Positions 1-6,005 of a DNA stretch of 6,923 nucleotides are shown here, piece by piece. Every line of letters starts with the position of its first letter. Position 1 is the stretch's first letter. A program made the translations under genes and the position numbers. The stretch is from an uncultured Collinsella sp. (lineage in GTDB: Bacteria > Actinomycetota > Coriobacteriia > Coriobacteriales > Coriobacteriaceae): assembly GCA_934630385.1 (NCBI GenBank), contig CAKTWE010000086.1, positions 1-6,923 on the forward strand. The letters run 5' to 3'. The notes beneath the pieces were generated by a model. That model worked only from the letters and a program-made list of their open reading frames with translations, ran no database searches and was not told the DNA's origin.

Positions 1-11
1 CGCAGGACGGA

Positions 12-48
12 GGAGTCCCCGCCGCACGTAGTGCGCAGCGGGGGCTCC
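12..48. repeat. Long GC-rich hairpin, function unknown
   Basis: Bases 12-27 pair with 31-48 around a 3-base loop (GTA). This gives 16 base pairs, one of them G-T, with a single two-base bulge (CA at 36-37). No T-run follows on either strand, so it is not a standard intrinsic terminator. It could be an RNA element, a dispersed palindromic repeat, or a processing or stability structure at the 3' end of the upstream transcript. Confidence 0.6.
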
Positions 49-141
49 GACATGTCCGAGGACGATTTGGGAGGTAACCCTGTGTCCGGCCGGTGAGATC
101 CCAAAGCTCGCCATGCTTCTTATGTGCAGCAAAGGCAATCC

Positions 142-150
142 TGCTAAAAT
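142..150 (+). promoter_or_regulatory. Possible extended -10 promoter for ftsEX
   Basis: TGCTAAAAT at 142-150 matches an extended -10 element (TG, one base, then TAAAAT, five of six to TATAAT). No good -35 hexamer sits 16-18 bases upstream, which fits an extended -10 promoter. Transcription would start near 157, giving a leader of about 40 bases before the GTG start. Identified by eye only. Confidence 0.4.
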
Positions 151-184
151 ACAAAGCGCTCATGTAGTTTAAACGCACGATGAT

Positions 185-190
185 AAGGAG
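185..190 (+). promoter_or_regulatory. Ribosome binding site that sets the ftsE start
   Basis: AAGGAG lies five bases before the GTG at 196. This supports the long form of FtsE. The internal ATG at 691, which would give a normal-length protein, has no Shine-Dalgarno sequence at usable spacing. Confidence 0.8.
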
Positions 191-195
191 CACCA

Positions 196-1416
196 GTGGG
201 TAACCACTTCCGTACCTCCGGTGCGGGCGATGACACCCCCAAGACGCATCCGAGCGTCGCGGGTAACCGTTTCGCCACTCCGGATTCAGAGGATCAGCTG
301 TTTAGCCCGATCCCCCCGCAGCCGGCAGGTCAGGCACAGCCGGCATCAGATCCCTTTGCCTACAACCCTACCAACGATGTCGCGCTTTCCGGTGCGGCGG
401 GCTTTGAGCCCGTCCAGACGGTGACTGCCCGCGTGGCTCAGCCTCAGGCGAGCGCTGTCGCACCGCAGCCCACCATGGCCGGCATTCCCGACCCCATGGC
501 TTCTGCGACTCCTGCGCCGCAGCCCGCGCAGTCCGGTCTTTTTGCCGGCATTCCCGACCCCACGCAGCCCGCTGTACCCGTGGTCGAGCGCGATCAGGCT
601 GCCGAGGTCGCAAGCCTCGACAACGCACTCAACAACCCCGACTTCACGTCGGTGTTTGCGCCTGTCGACCCGCAGGCCAGCCGCAAGAAGATGGCCAGGC
701 AGGCCGGTGTCGAGCCCGTCATCCTTATGGAGCACGTCACCAAAATCTATCCGGCACAGCCCAACAAACCCGCGCTCGATGACATCAATATCGAGATCTA
801 TCCGGGCGAGTTCGTCTTTTTGGTCGGCCACTCCGGCTCGGGTAAGACCACGCTGCTGTCGACACTCAACCGCGACGTCAAGCCCACGAGCGGTCGCATT
901 TTGGTCGCCGGCCAGGACCTCATGAAGATCAAGAACCGCAAGGTTCCGTTCCTGCGCCGTCAGATTGGCGCCGTGTTCCAGGACTTTAAGCTTCTGCCTC
1001 AAAAGTCCGCCTACGAAAACGTGGCGTTTGCCCTGCAGTGCATCGGCAAGCCCAAGGGTGTCATTCGCAGCCAGGTTCCCGAGGTGCTGCGTCTGGTCGG
1101 CCTGGCCGATCAGATGGACTCGCTGCCCGATCAGCTTTCCGGTGGCGAGCAGCAGCGCGTTGCCGTTGCCCGCGCTATGGTCAACCGCCCGCCGCTGCTG
1201 ATCTGCGACGAGCCCACGGGCAACCTCGACCCGGCGATTTCGCTGGGCATCATGAAGCTGCTCGAGCGCATTAACCGCACCGGCACCACCGTGATCGTCG
1301 CTACGCACGACCGCGAGATGGTCGATAGCATGCACCGCCGCGTGATCGCCCTCGAGGGCGGCCACGTAATCCGCGACCAGGAGAGGGGAGGTTACGGCAA
1401 CTATGGCACCAACTAA
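196..1416 (+). CDS. ftsE: Cell division ATP-binding protein FtsE with long N-terminal extension
   Basis: FtsE is the cytoplasmic ATPase of the FtsEX complex, which acts at the divisome and relays ATP hydrolysis through FtsX to activate cell-wall hydrolases. The 406-residue protein has a complete ABC core from about residue 174: Walker A (G211 to T218, K217), Q-loop Q262 in VFQDFKLLP, signature LSGGEQQR at 314-321, Walker B ending in D338-E339, D-loop to D345 and switch H371. The family is usually about 220-240 residues. Here about 173 extra N-terminal residues are rich in Pro, Ala and Gln, have no hydrophobic segment, and look disordered. They contain AGIPDP twice (residues 95-100 and 117-122). 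The GTG start is chosen for its AAGGAG site. An internal ATG at 691 (residue 166) would give a conventional 241-residue protein but lacks a ribosome binding site. The last 14 bases overlap ftsX, suggesting translational coupling. Confidence 0.95.
   Translation: MGNHFRTSGAGDDTPKTHPSVAGNRFATPDSEDQLFSPIPPQPAGQAQPASDPFAYNPTNDVALSGAAGFEPVQTVTARVAQPQASAVAPQPTMAGIPDPMASATPAPQPAQSGLFAGIPDPTQPAVPVVERDQAAEVASLDNALNNPDFTSVFAPVDPQASRKKMARQAGVEPVILMEHVTKIYPAQPNKPALDDINIEIYPGEFVFLVGHSGSGKTTLLSTLNRDVKPTSGRILVAGQDLMKIKNRKVPFLRRQIGAVFQDFKLLPQKSAYENVAFALQCIGKPKGVIRSQVPEVLRLVGLADQMDSLPDQLSGGEQQRVAVARAMVNRPPLLICDEPTGNLDPAISLGIMKLLERINRTGTTVIVATHDREMVDSMHRRVIALEGGHVIRDQERGGYGNYGTN
478..562 (+). repeat. 19-bp direct repeat inside the ftsE extension
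   Basis: The same 19 bases occur at 478-496 and 544-562, a period of 66 bp (22 codons), in the same reading frame. Each copy encodes AGIPDP. The identity at synonymous positions suggests a recent partial duplication within the low-complexity N-terminal region. Confidence 0.85.
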
Positions 1417-2323
1417 CGTGGGCTACTCGCTCAAAGAGGCAATGAGCCACTTCTTCCGTAACTGGACCACCTCGCTCGGCGCCGTCATCACGATCTTCCT
1501 TTCGCTGTTTATCATCGGCCTGTTCATCATGGGTTCCGCGATGCTGAACTCCGTGATCGGCACTGTCGAGGATCAGGTTGTCATTAACGCCTTTATTAGC
1601 GATGACGCCGATCAGGCAGACGTTCAGGCCTTTGAGGCCGAGCTCAAGACGTGGAGCAATGTGAAGTCCGTGACCTATAAGGACAAGGACGACGCGCTGG
1701 CCGAGTACACGAGCAAGATGTCGGGTAATGCCGATGCCACCATGAGTGCGCTCGACGGCCAGAACCCGCTGCCGGCTTCGTTCGCGATCGAGATGGATGA
1801 CCCGTCTCAGGTCGAGAGCACGGCAAAGAAGCTCAAGAAGAACGCCGACTTCCAGAAGATCGCGGACGACGGTGACGCCAACGCGAGCGTGCTGTACGGC
1901 CAGGAGGAAGTGAGCCGCCTGTTCCAGGTGACCAATTACATCCGCATCGCCGCTGTGGTGCTCGTTGGCCTGCTGACCTTTATCGCGTTCATCTTTATCA
2001 ACAACACGATTCGCCTGTCCATTACGGCGCGTCGCCGCGAGATCGCGATCATGCGCCTGGTGGGCGCCAGCAACGGCTTTATTCGCGGGCCGTTCATTAC
2101 CGAGGGCGTGCTGCAGGCCATCTTGGGCTCGCTGCTTTCCATCGGCGCGCTGGAGCTGCTGCGCAACCTTATGGTTCCGCGTCTGCAGGAGAGTATCGGC
2201 TGGATGTCGTTTGCCCTGCCGATGCAGTACTACCTGGTGACCTACGCTGCGCTGATTCTGGTCGGCGTCATTATCGGTCTCTTTGGTTCCGCCATCGCCA
2301 TGCGCCGCTACCTGCGCGTGTAG
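1403..2323 (+). CDS. ftsX: Cell division permease-like protein FtsX
   Basis: FtsX is the integral membrane partner of FtsE. Its external loop contacts peptidoglycan hydrolases or their regulators at the septum. The 306 residues show the family layout: a short cytoplasmic N-terminus, TM1 at about 25-47, a large external domain at about 48-178, TM2 at 180-201, TM3 at 233-256 and TM4 at 275-298. Between TM2 and TM3 is the conserved cytoplasmic segment RREIAIMRLVGAS (about 211-223), which is expected to couple to the ATPase. The ATG overlaps the end of ftsE by 14 bp. An AGGGGAGG at 1384-1391 lies 11 bases upstream, a slightly long spacing, so coupling to ftsE translation is likely. A strong terminator follows the stop codon, so the operon appears to contain only ftsE and ftsX here, with no hydrolase gene next to it. 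Confidence 0.95.
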   Translation: MAPTNVGYSLKEAMSHFFRNWTTSLGAVITIFLSLFIIGLFIMGSAMLNSVIGTVEDQVVINAFISDDADQADVQAFEAELKTWSNVKSVTYKDKDDALAEYTSKMSGNADATMSALDGQNPLPASFAIEMDDPSQVESTAKKLKKNADFQKIADDGDANASVLYGQEEVSRLFQVTNYIRIAAVVLVGLLTFIAFIFINNTIRLSITARRREIAIMRLVGASNGFIRGPFITEGVLQAILGSLLSIGALELLRNLMVPRLQESIGWMSFALPMQYYLVTYAALILVGVIIGLFGSAIAMRRYLRV

Positions 2324-2347
2324 GCGTGTTTGGAATTCGTTCCTTCC

Positions 2348-2381
2348 AACGGGTCGTTCCTTTTGGGACGGCCCGTTTTTT
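2348..2381 (+). terminator. Intrinsic terminator of ftsEX
   Basis: A 12-bp stem (2349-2360 with 2365-2376, two G-T pairs, TTTT loop) is followed directly by a T-run to 2381. It lies 24 bases after the ftsX stop codon. Confidence 0.9.
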
Positions 2382-2409
2382 GATCCCCTGGGGATCATTT
2401 GGGTAGACT
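2380..2409 (+). promoter_or_regulatory. Possible rnr promoter overlapping the terminator tail
   Basis: TTGATC at 2380-2385 (four of six to TTGACA) and TAGACT at 2404-2409 (four of six to TATAAT) are separated by 18 bp. The -35 begins in the T-tract of the ftsEX terminator and overlaps a perfect dyad at 2381-2397. Because a terminator separates rnr from ftsX, rnr needs its own promoter, and this is the best candidate in the short gap. Confidence 0.4.
2381..2397. repeat. Perfect 17-bp dyad upstream of rnr
   Basis: TGATCCCC and GGGGATCA form an exact 8-bp inverted repeat around one central base. It covers the proposed -35 and spacer of the rnr promoter, so it has the shape and place of an operator. 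The one-base centre makes an RNA hairpin less likely. No regulator can be named. Confidence 0.6.
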
Positions 2410-2447
2410 CTTGGGATGTAAACGGCAATCGATAGCAAGGAGGCGCT

Positions 2448-4583
2448 ATGGGGCGCAATAACAAGCATAAGCGTGGAGCTCGCAATAAGCGCGGGCCGGT
2501 GCGCAGCGAGCGTCGTCCGAGCCTGACTGGCCGCGTGCAGCTCCATGAGCACAGTGCCTATGTCATAACCGAAAACGGCGACTACAAGGTCATGGGCCGC
2601 GGCAAGCGCGAGGTCATGGATGGCGATACCGTTGCCGTGAGCATTAAGAACAGCCCGCACGGTGAGCGTCGCGCCGTGATTGAAGGCGTCGTCGAACGTG
2701 CAGCCATAAGCGTGGTAGGTACCTACCAGATTGCCGGCCCGCTCGGGGTGATCGAGCCGCTCGATTCGCGCCTGAAGGCCGACTTCTTTATTTTGCCCGA
2801 GGACACTTCTGCCGAACGCTTGGACGTGCATCCTGGCGATATTGTCGTTGCGCGCATTCTAACGTATCCGACGCGTCTGGAATCGGGCACGGTGACGATC
2901 GATCGCCGCATTGGCGGTGATGACGCGCCCGATTTGGGCGTTCAGTATGTGATGGCGCGTTATGGCTATACCGACAGCTACCCCGAGGCCGCACTTGCCG
3001 AGGCCGAGGCGCTTTCGCTTGACGTGTCCGCGGCGCTCAAGGATCCGCTTCGCCGCGACCTGCGCGACCGCTTTGTCATCACGATTGACCCGGTCGACGC
3101 GCGCGACTTTGACGATGCCATTTCGCTGGAGCGCACGCCCGAGGGTGGCTATAAGCTGGGCGTCCACATCGCCGACGTCTCGCACTATGTGGCGTGGGAC
3201 GGGCATATCGATCTTGAGGCTCGTCATCGCACGACGTCGGTGTATCTTGCCGATCGTGTACTCCCTATGCTGCCCGAGCGTCTGTCTAATGACCTGTGCT
3301 CGCTTCGTCCCAACGAGGACCGCTTGGCGTTTACCGTCGACATTGAGCTCGACGCGCAGGGCCACGTGCGCCAGTACGACCCGTATCCCAGCGTGATTCG
3401 CTCGCGCGTGCGTATGGACTATGATGGCGCCGAGGCGCTGCTGGTGCGTGCCGGCGCGGTGGAGTATTCGGTGCTGGAGGGTGCCGCCGAGGATGTTGCG
3501 GCTGCCGAGGCCTCGCGCGAGGAGGCGCTTGAGCGTGGGCTTGCATGCGAGGAGACAGCCCGCGGCTATAACGTCGACCTCGGTGATTTTTTGGTTGCCG
3601 CCAACGAGCTTGCGGAGCTCCGCCGCCGCATTCGTCGCGCGCGCGGTTCGGTCGACTTTGATACGGCCGAGATCCGCGCGCTCTTGGACGAGGACGGTGT
3701 GCCCGTGCAGATCGTGGCCCGCGAGCGCTCGTGCGCCACGTCGCTGATCGAGGAGGCCATGCTGCTCGCCAACGAGTGCGTGGCCGAGTGGCTGGCCGAC
3801 CGCGACATTGAGGCTTGCTATCGCGTGCACGATGATCCCAGTCCCGATAGCCTGCACGGCGCCGCCGTGGCGCTGGCGCAGCTGGGCATCATCGATGATC
3901 GCCGCGCGGCTGGTATTGCCCTGGGAAGTCCCGATGAGCTGCAGGCGGCGGTTGATGCCGCGGCTGGCACGGCCAACGCGCCGCTTGTCAACACGCTGCT
4001 GTTGCGCAGCATGCAGCGCGCACTGTACAAGCCGCGCAACGAGGGCCACTTTGCGCTTGCCGCGCCGTGCTACTGCCACTTTACGAGTCCTATCCGCCGC
4101 TATCCCGATTTGGTGGTGCACCGCGTGCTCAAGCTGCAGCTGGCCTATGAGCAGCTGGGCGGCAAGGACGCCTTGGTACGCACGCCCCGGCTCATCGGTA
4201 AAGGTCGCGAGTCCCTGCCGCGCATTCTGCCGCAGATTTGCCGTGCGTGCAGCGATGCGGAGCGTGCGGCCGATGCCGCCAGCCATGCGACGCAAAAGAT
4301 CAAGATTGCCCAGTACTACGAGGATCGCCTGGGCGAGCGCTATGCCGGAACGGTCTCGTGGGTCAGCAACATGGGCCTGTTCGTACGCCTGGATCTGACG
4401 CAGGTCGAGGGCCTGGTTTCAATTAAGAGCTTGGGCAACGAGTGGTTCGAGTTTGACGAGGACGCGCTCACGCTCACAGGTGCCGACACGGGGACCCGCT
4501 ATGAGCTGGGGCAGCGCGTGGTCATCGAGGTTTCGCGCGTCAATACCACGCGTGGACATCTGGACTTTAAGCTTATCCACTAG
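2448..4583 (+). CDS. rnr: Ribonuclease R (RNB-family 3'-5' exoribonuclease)
   Basis: This enzyme degrades RNA processively from the 3' end, releases nucleoside monophosphates, and can work through structured RNA in rRNA, tRNA and mRNA turnover. The 711 residues show two OB/cold-shock-like domains (about 25-70 and 85-155), the RNB catalytic domain (about 195-560) and a C-terminal S1 domain (about 629-708). The metal-binding acidic residues are visible as D214, D220, D222 and D223 in DPVDARDFDDA. Y266 in SVYLADRVLPMLP matches the base-stacking tyrosine, and FTSPIRRYPDLVVHR (545-559) supplies the conserved arginines. The first 23 residues are very basic (10 Lys/Arg), while the lysine-rich tail that follows S1 in some homologues is absent. 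The start is fixed by AAGGAGG at 2437-2443, four bases upstream. It lies alone between two terminators. RNase II is the alternative name, but length and the two N-terminal OB domains favour RNase R. Confidence 0.95.
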   Translation: MGRNNKHKRGARNKRGPVRSERRPSLTGRVQLHEHSAYVITENGDYKVMGRGKREVMDGDTVAVSIKNSPHGERRAVIEGVVERAAISVVGTYQIAGPLGVIEPLDSRLKADFFILPEDTSAERLDVHPGDIVVARILTYPTRLESGTVTIDRRIGGDDAPDLGVQYVMARYGYTDSYPEAALAEAEALSLDVSAALKDPLRRDLRDRFVITIDPVDARDFDDAISLERTPEGGYKLGVHIADVSHYVAWDGHIDLEARHRTTSVYLADRVLPMLPERLSNDLCSLRPNEDRLAFTVDIELDAQGHVRQYDPYPSVIRSRVRMDYDGAEALLVRAGAVEYSVLEGAAEDVAAAEASREEALERGLACEETARGYNVDLGDFLVAANELAELRRRIRRARGSVDFDTAEIRALLDEDGVPVQIVARERSCATSLIEEAMLLANECVAEWLADRDIEACYRVHDDPSPDSLHGAAVALAQLGIIDDRRAAGIALGSPDELQAAVDAAAGTANAPLVNTLLLRSMQRALYKPRNEGHFALAAPCYCHFTSPIRRYPDLVVHRVLKLQLAYEQLGGKDALVRTPRLIGKGRESLPRILPQICRACSDAERAADAASHATQKIKIAQYYEDRLGERYAGTVSWVSNMGLFVRLDLTQVEGLVSIKSLGNEWFEFDEDALTLTGADTGTRYELGQRVVIEVSRVNTTRGHLDFKLIH

Positions 4584-4609
4584 CTGGGGCTTGGTGGCTG
4601 ATAGAGAAC

Positions 4610-4639
4610 GGGGCGGTCTTTTTGGGCCGCCCCTTTTTT
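4610..4639 (+). terminator. Intrinsic terminator of rnr
   Basis: GGGGCGG at 4610-4616 pairs with CCGCCCC at 4627-4633, extendable by T-G and C-G pairs, and is followed by six T residues. It lies 26 bases after the rnr stop codon. Confidence 0.9.
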
Positions 4640-4703
4640 ATGTGGCTGTTCGATTGTCTGGCCATGCGCTCGTTTGCCCTTCCGCCTGCGATATGGGAGA
4701 TAA

Positions 4704-4740
4704 AACCTACCAAAATAAACCTGTCCCTTTTTGGCAGGTT
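4704..4740. repeat. 12-bp imperfect inverted repeat before the recombinase gene
   Basis: AACCTACCAAAA (4704-4715) and TTTTGGCAGGTT (4729-4740) match as an inverted repeat at 11 of 12 positions, with a 13-base centre. The dyad ends 20 bases before the recombinase ATG. Two 12-bp half-sites flanking a short centre resemble the subsites bound by resolvase dimers, so it may be a recombination subsite or an autoregulatory operator. It could equally be a copy of a dispersed repeat. Confidence 0.55.
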
Positions 4741-4760
4741 CACGAGAGAGCGGGGATGAC

Positions 4761-5366
4761 ATGGCAACGGCATACGGATATGCGCGCGTGAGCTCGCGCG
4801 ACCAAAATCTGAATCGGCAGCTGGATGCGCTGAGCGCCTATGGCGTGGAGCCGGAGAACATTTTTGCCGACCACGCCAGCGGCAAGGACTTCGACCGCCC
4901 ACGCTATCGTGAGCTGTTGCGCGCGCTGAGGAATGGGGACGTGCTGGTGGTGCTTTCTATCGATCGGCTGGGTCGCAACTATAGCGAGATTCTCGAGGAA
5001 TGGCGGCGCATAACCAAAGAGCTCGGCACTGCCATCGTGGTGCTGGACATGCCGTTGCTCGACACGCGCGCCAGGGGCAACGGGGCGCCCGACGTGACAA
5101 GCACGCTGATTGCGGATATCGTTTTGCAGCTGCTGAGCTACGTGGCACAGGTGGAGCGAGAAAACATCCATCAGCGCCAGGCCGAGGGGATCGCGGCGGC
5201 GCAGGCCCGAGGCGTACGTTTTGGTCGGCCTCGTAAGCCGCGCCCTCCGCAGTTTGAACTCGTGCGGACGACCTACGAGGAGGGCGCTATCACGCGGAGC
5301 CAGGCGGCCAAACGTCTGGGTGTGTGCGTGGGGACATTCGATCGCTGGATGCGCGAGATGGGGTAG
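4761..5366 (+). CDS. Small serine recombinase (resolvase/invertase family)
   Basis: Serine recombinases of this class make paired double-strand breaks through a 5'-phosphoserine link and rejoin DNA, resolving cointegrates or inverting segments. The 201-residue protein has the standard order: catalytic N-terminal domain with YARVSS (R9, nucleophile S11), QLDAL at 20-24, R46, and the IDRLGR motif (D68, R69, R72). A long helix around 115-150 follows, then a basic linker VRFGRPRK (152-159) and a C-terminal helix-turn-helix at about 175-197. All expected active-site residues are present and there is no frameshift, so it looks functional. The ATG at 4761 puts YARVS at the usual distance from the N-terminus; a TTG at 4731 in the same frame would add ten residues but lies in the inverted repeat. 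The Shine-Dalgarno sequence is weak. No transposase or partner gene adjoins it, so its DNA target is unknown. Confidence 0.92.
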   Translation: MATAYGYARVSSRDQNLNRQLDALSAYGVEPENIFADHASGKDFDRPRYRELLRALRNGDVLVVLSIDRLGRNYSEILEEWRRITKELGTAIVVLDMPLLDTRARGNGAPDVTSTLIADIVLQLLSYVAQVERENIHQRQAEGIAAAQARGVRFGRPRKPRPPQFELVRTTYEEGAITRSQAAKRLGVCVGTFDRWMREMG

Positions 5367-5577
5367 GGGCGCCGTGTTCTGTTGGGGCCGTGATTCGAAC
5401 ATTTTGGATGTGGATGGGCGCCAACATCCGTTGTGGCGCCCATACGAGACGTTAACCTCAAAATGGAAAACCGCGACTGCCTGTACGTCGGCGCTGGCTA
5501 CAATATCGGCATCGGTCGCAGATGGCCATCGATGCGCTGTTTGCCAGACACTTGTCTTTTCTAAGAAGGGAATCCCC
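5367..5577. other. Noncoding gap between recombinase and ArsC-like gene
   Basis: This stretch has no convincing gene. It contains a 10-bp perfect hairpin at 5414-5443. A TACAAT at 5499-5504 is a possible -10 element for the downstream gene, but no -35 accompanies it. A 33-codon open frame at 5463-5564 has no ribosome binding site. No U-tract terminator follows the recombinase gene. Confidence 0.5.
5414..5443. repeat. 10-bp perfect inverted repeat
   Basis: ATGGGCGCCA (5414-5423) and TGGCGCCCAT (5434-5443) pair perfectly around a 10-base loop. There is no T-run on either side. It could be a weak terminator-like or stabilising structure at the end of the recombinase transcript, or a protein-binding dyad. 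Confidence 0.6.
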
Positions 5578-5937
5578 ATGGCAGTGTTGTTTGTTGAATA
5601 TCCCAAGTGCTCGACGTGTAAAAAGGCCAAGGCATGGCTGGACGAACATGGGGTTGAGTACGTCGATCGCGATATCGTTACGGACAATCCCGCGGCCGAT
5701 GAACTTGCGACCTGGATTGCTCGTTCGGGGCTGCCGGTACGACGCTTCTTTAACTCGTCGGGCATGAAATATCGAGAGCTGGGCCTGAAGGCGCGCCTGG
5801 ACGCAGGCATGACGGATCAGGAGTGCTACGAGCTGCTGGCGACCGACGGCATGCTGGTCAAGCGCCCGCTGCTGGTGGGCGACGACTTTGCGATTCCTGG
5901 CTTTAAGGAAGCGGCCTGGACCGAGGCGCTGCTGTAG
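5578..5937 (+). CDS. ArsC/Spx-family thioredoxin-fold protein
   Basis: The 119-residue product belongs to the ArsC/Spx/YffB group. Members include glutaredoxin-linked arsenate reductases and Spx-type transcription regulators. It begins with a beta strand followed by YPKCSTCKKAKAWL, giving a C11-x-x-C14 pair at the start of the first helix. It ends with the conserved LVKRPLLVGDD segment (R96), which in arsenate reductases helps bind the oxyanion and in the wider family is a hallmark. NSSGMKYRELGL (59-70) also matches the family. Length fits the usual 110-120. The start is chosen from AAGGG at 5566-5570, seven bases before the ATG, and from the motif position; the frame stays open upstream but without support. 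No arsenic-resistance gene adjoins it, so arsenate reductase activity should not be assumed. A cytoplasmic redox or regulatory role is equally likely. Confidence 0.88.
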   Translation: MAVLFVEYPKCSTCKKAKAWLDEHGVEYVDRDIVTDNPAADELATWIARSGLPVRRFFNSSGMKYRELGLKARLDAGMTDQECYELLATDGMLVKRPLLVGDDFAIPGFKEAAWTEALL

Positions 5938-5944
5938 CAGCTGC

Positions 5945-5990
5945 GGGAAGTGCGTCCCAGTTTGAGCGCTGATTCTGGGACACGGTTTCC
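5945..5990. repeat. Palindromic repeat unit A
   Basis: This 46-bp unit has imperfect inverted arms. The inner GTCCCAG / CTGGGAC arm is perfect over 7 bp, and outer GGAA / TTCC ends also pair. It lies eight bases after the ArsC-like stop codon and aligns with unit B at 6006-6052, sharing the GGGAA start, TTGAGC middle, CTGGGAC and TTTCC end. This looks like a REP-type element. It could also slow 3'-5' decay or aid termination of the plus-strand transcript. Confidence 0.7.
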
Positions 5991-6005
5991 GGTTGGAGGC
6001 TCTAC

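Larger units (their letters stand above)
1..195. other. Upstream region of ftsE, no confident gene
   Basis: No gene can be assigned here. Reading frame 1 on the plus strand is open from the window edge to a TGA at 94-96, so it could be the 3' end of an upstream gene. However, it uses several codons that are uncommon in the neighbours (AGG, GTA, GGA, CGG) and it runs straight through a 16-bp hairpin, which argues against coding. The minus strand is also open from an ATG at 114 to the window edge, without a convincing family signature. The rest, 97-195, holds the likely promoter and ribosome binding site of ftsE. Confidence 0.5.

Noticed and set aside
1..114. Minus-strand open frame from an ATG at 114 to the window edge
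   Set aside because: It is only 38 codons within the window, runs through the long hairpin and shows no family motif; it cannot be supported without more sequence.
346..1365. 339-codon open frame on the minus strand across ftsE
   Set aside because: It is antisense to the ABC ATPase motifs of FtsE and reflects GC-rich codon structure rather than a gene.
1301..2485. 394-codon open frame on the minus strand across ftsX
   Set aside because: It is antisense to ftsX, crosses the terminator and runs into rnr; its translation is low-complexity and has no family signature.
2859..4295. 478-codon open frame on the minus strand inside rnr
   Set aside because: It is antisense to a clearly conserved RNase R. 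Long antisense frames are expected in GC-rich genes, and the translation shows no recognisable motif.
4731..4760. TTG at 4731 as start of the recombinase
   Set aside because: It would put ten non-conserved residues before the family N-terminus and lies within the inverted repeat, with no ribosome binding site.
5391..5404. Minus-strand GTTCGAATCACGGC resembling a tRNA T-arm
   Set aside because: The flanking bases do not form the T stem beyond two pairs, and no anticodon or acceptor arm can be folded around it.
5463..5564. 33-codon open frame starting MENRDCLYVG
   Set aside because: It has no ribosome binding site and no recognisable features; its length is expected by chance.
5221..5577. Upstream extension of the ArsC-like frame, which stays open far upstream
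   Set aside because: The extension overlaps the recombinase gene, has no family similarity, and the ATG at 5578 has a good Shine-Dalgarno sequence.
5578..5937. Naming the ArsC-like protein as an arsenate reductase (arsC)
   Set aside because: Fold and CxxC are shared by Spx and YffB proteins, and no ars genes are nearby, so a specific activity is not supported.
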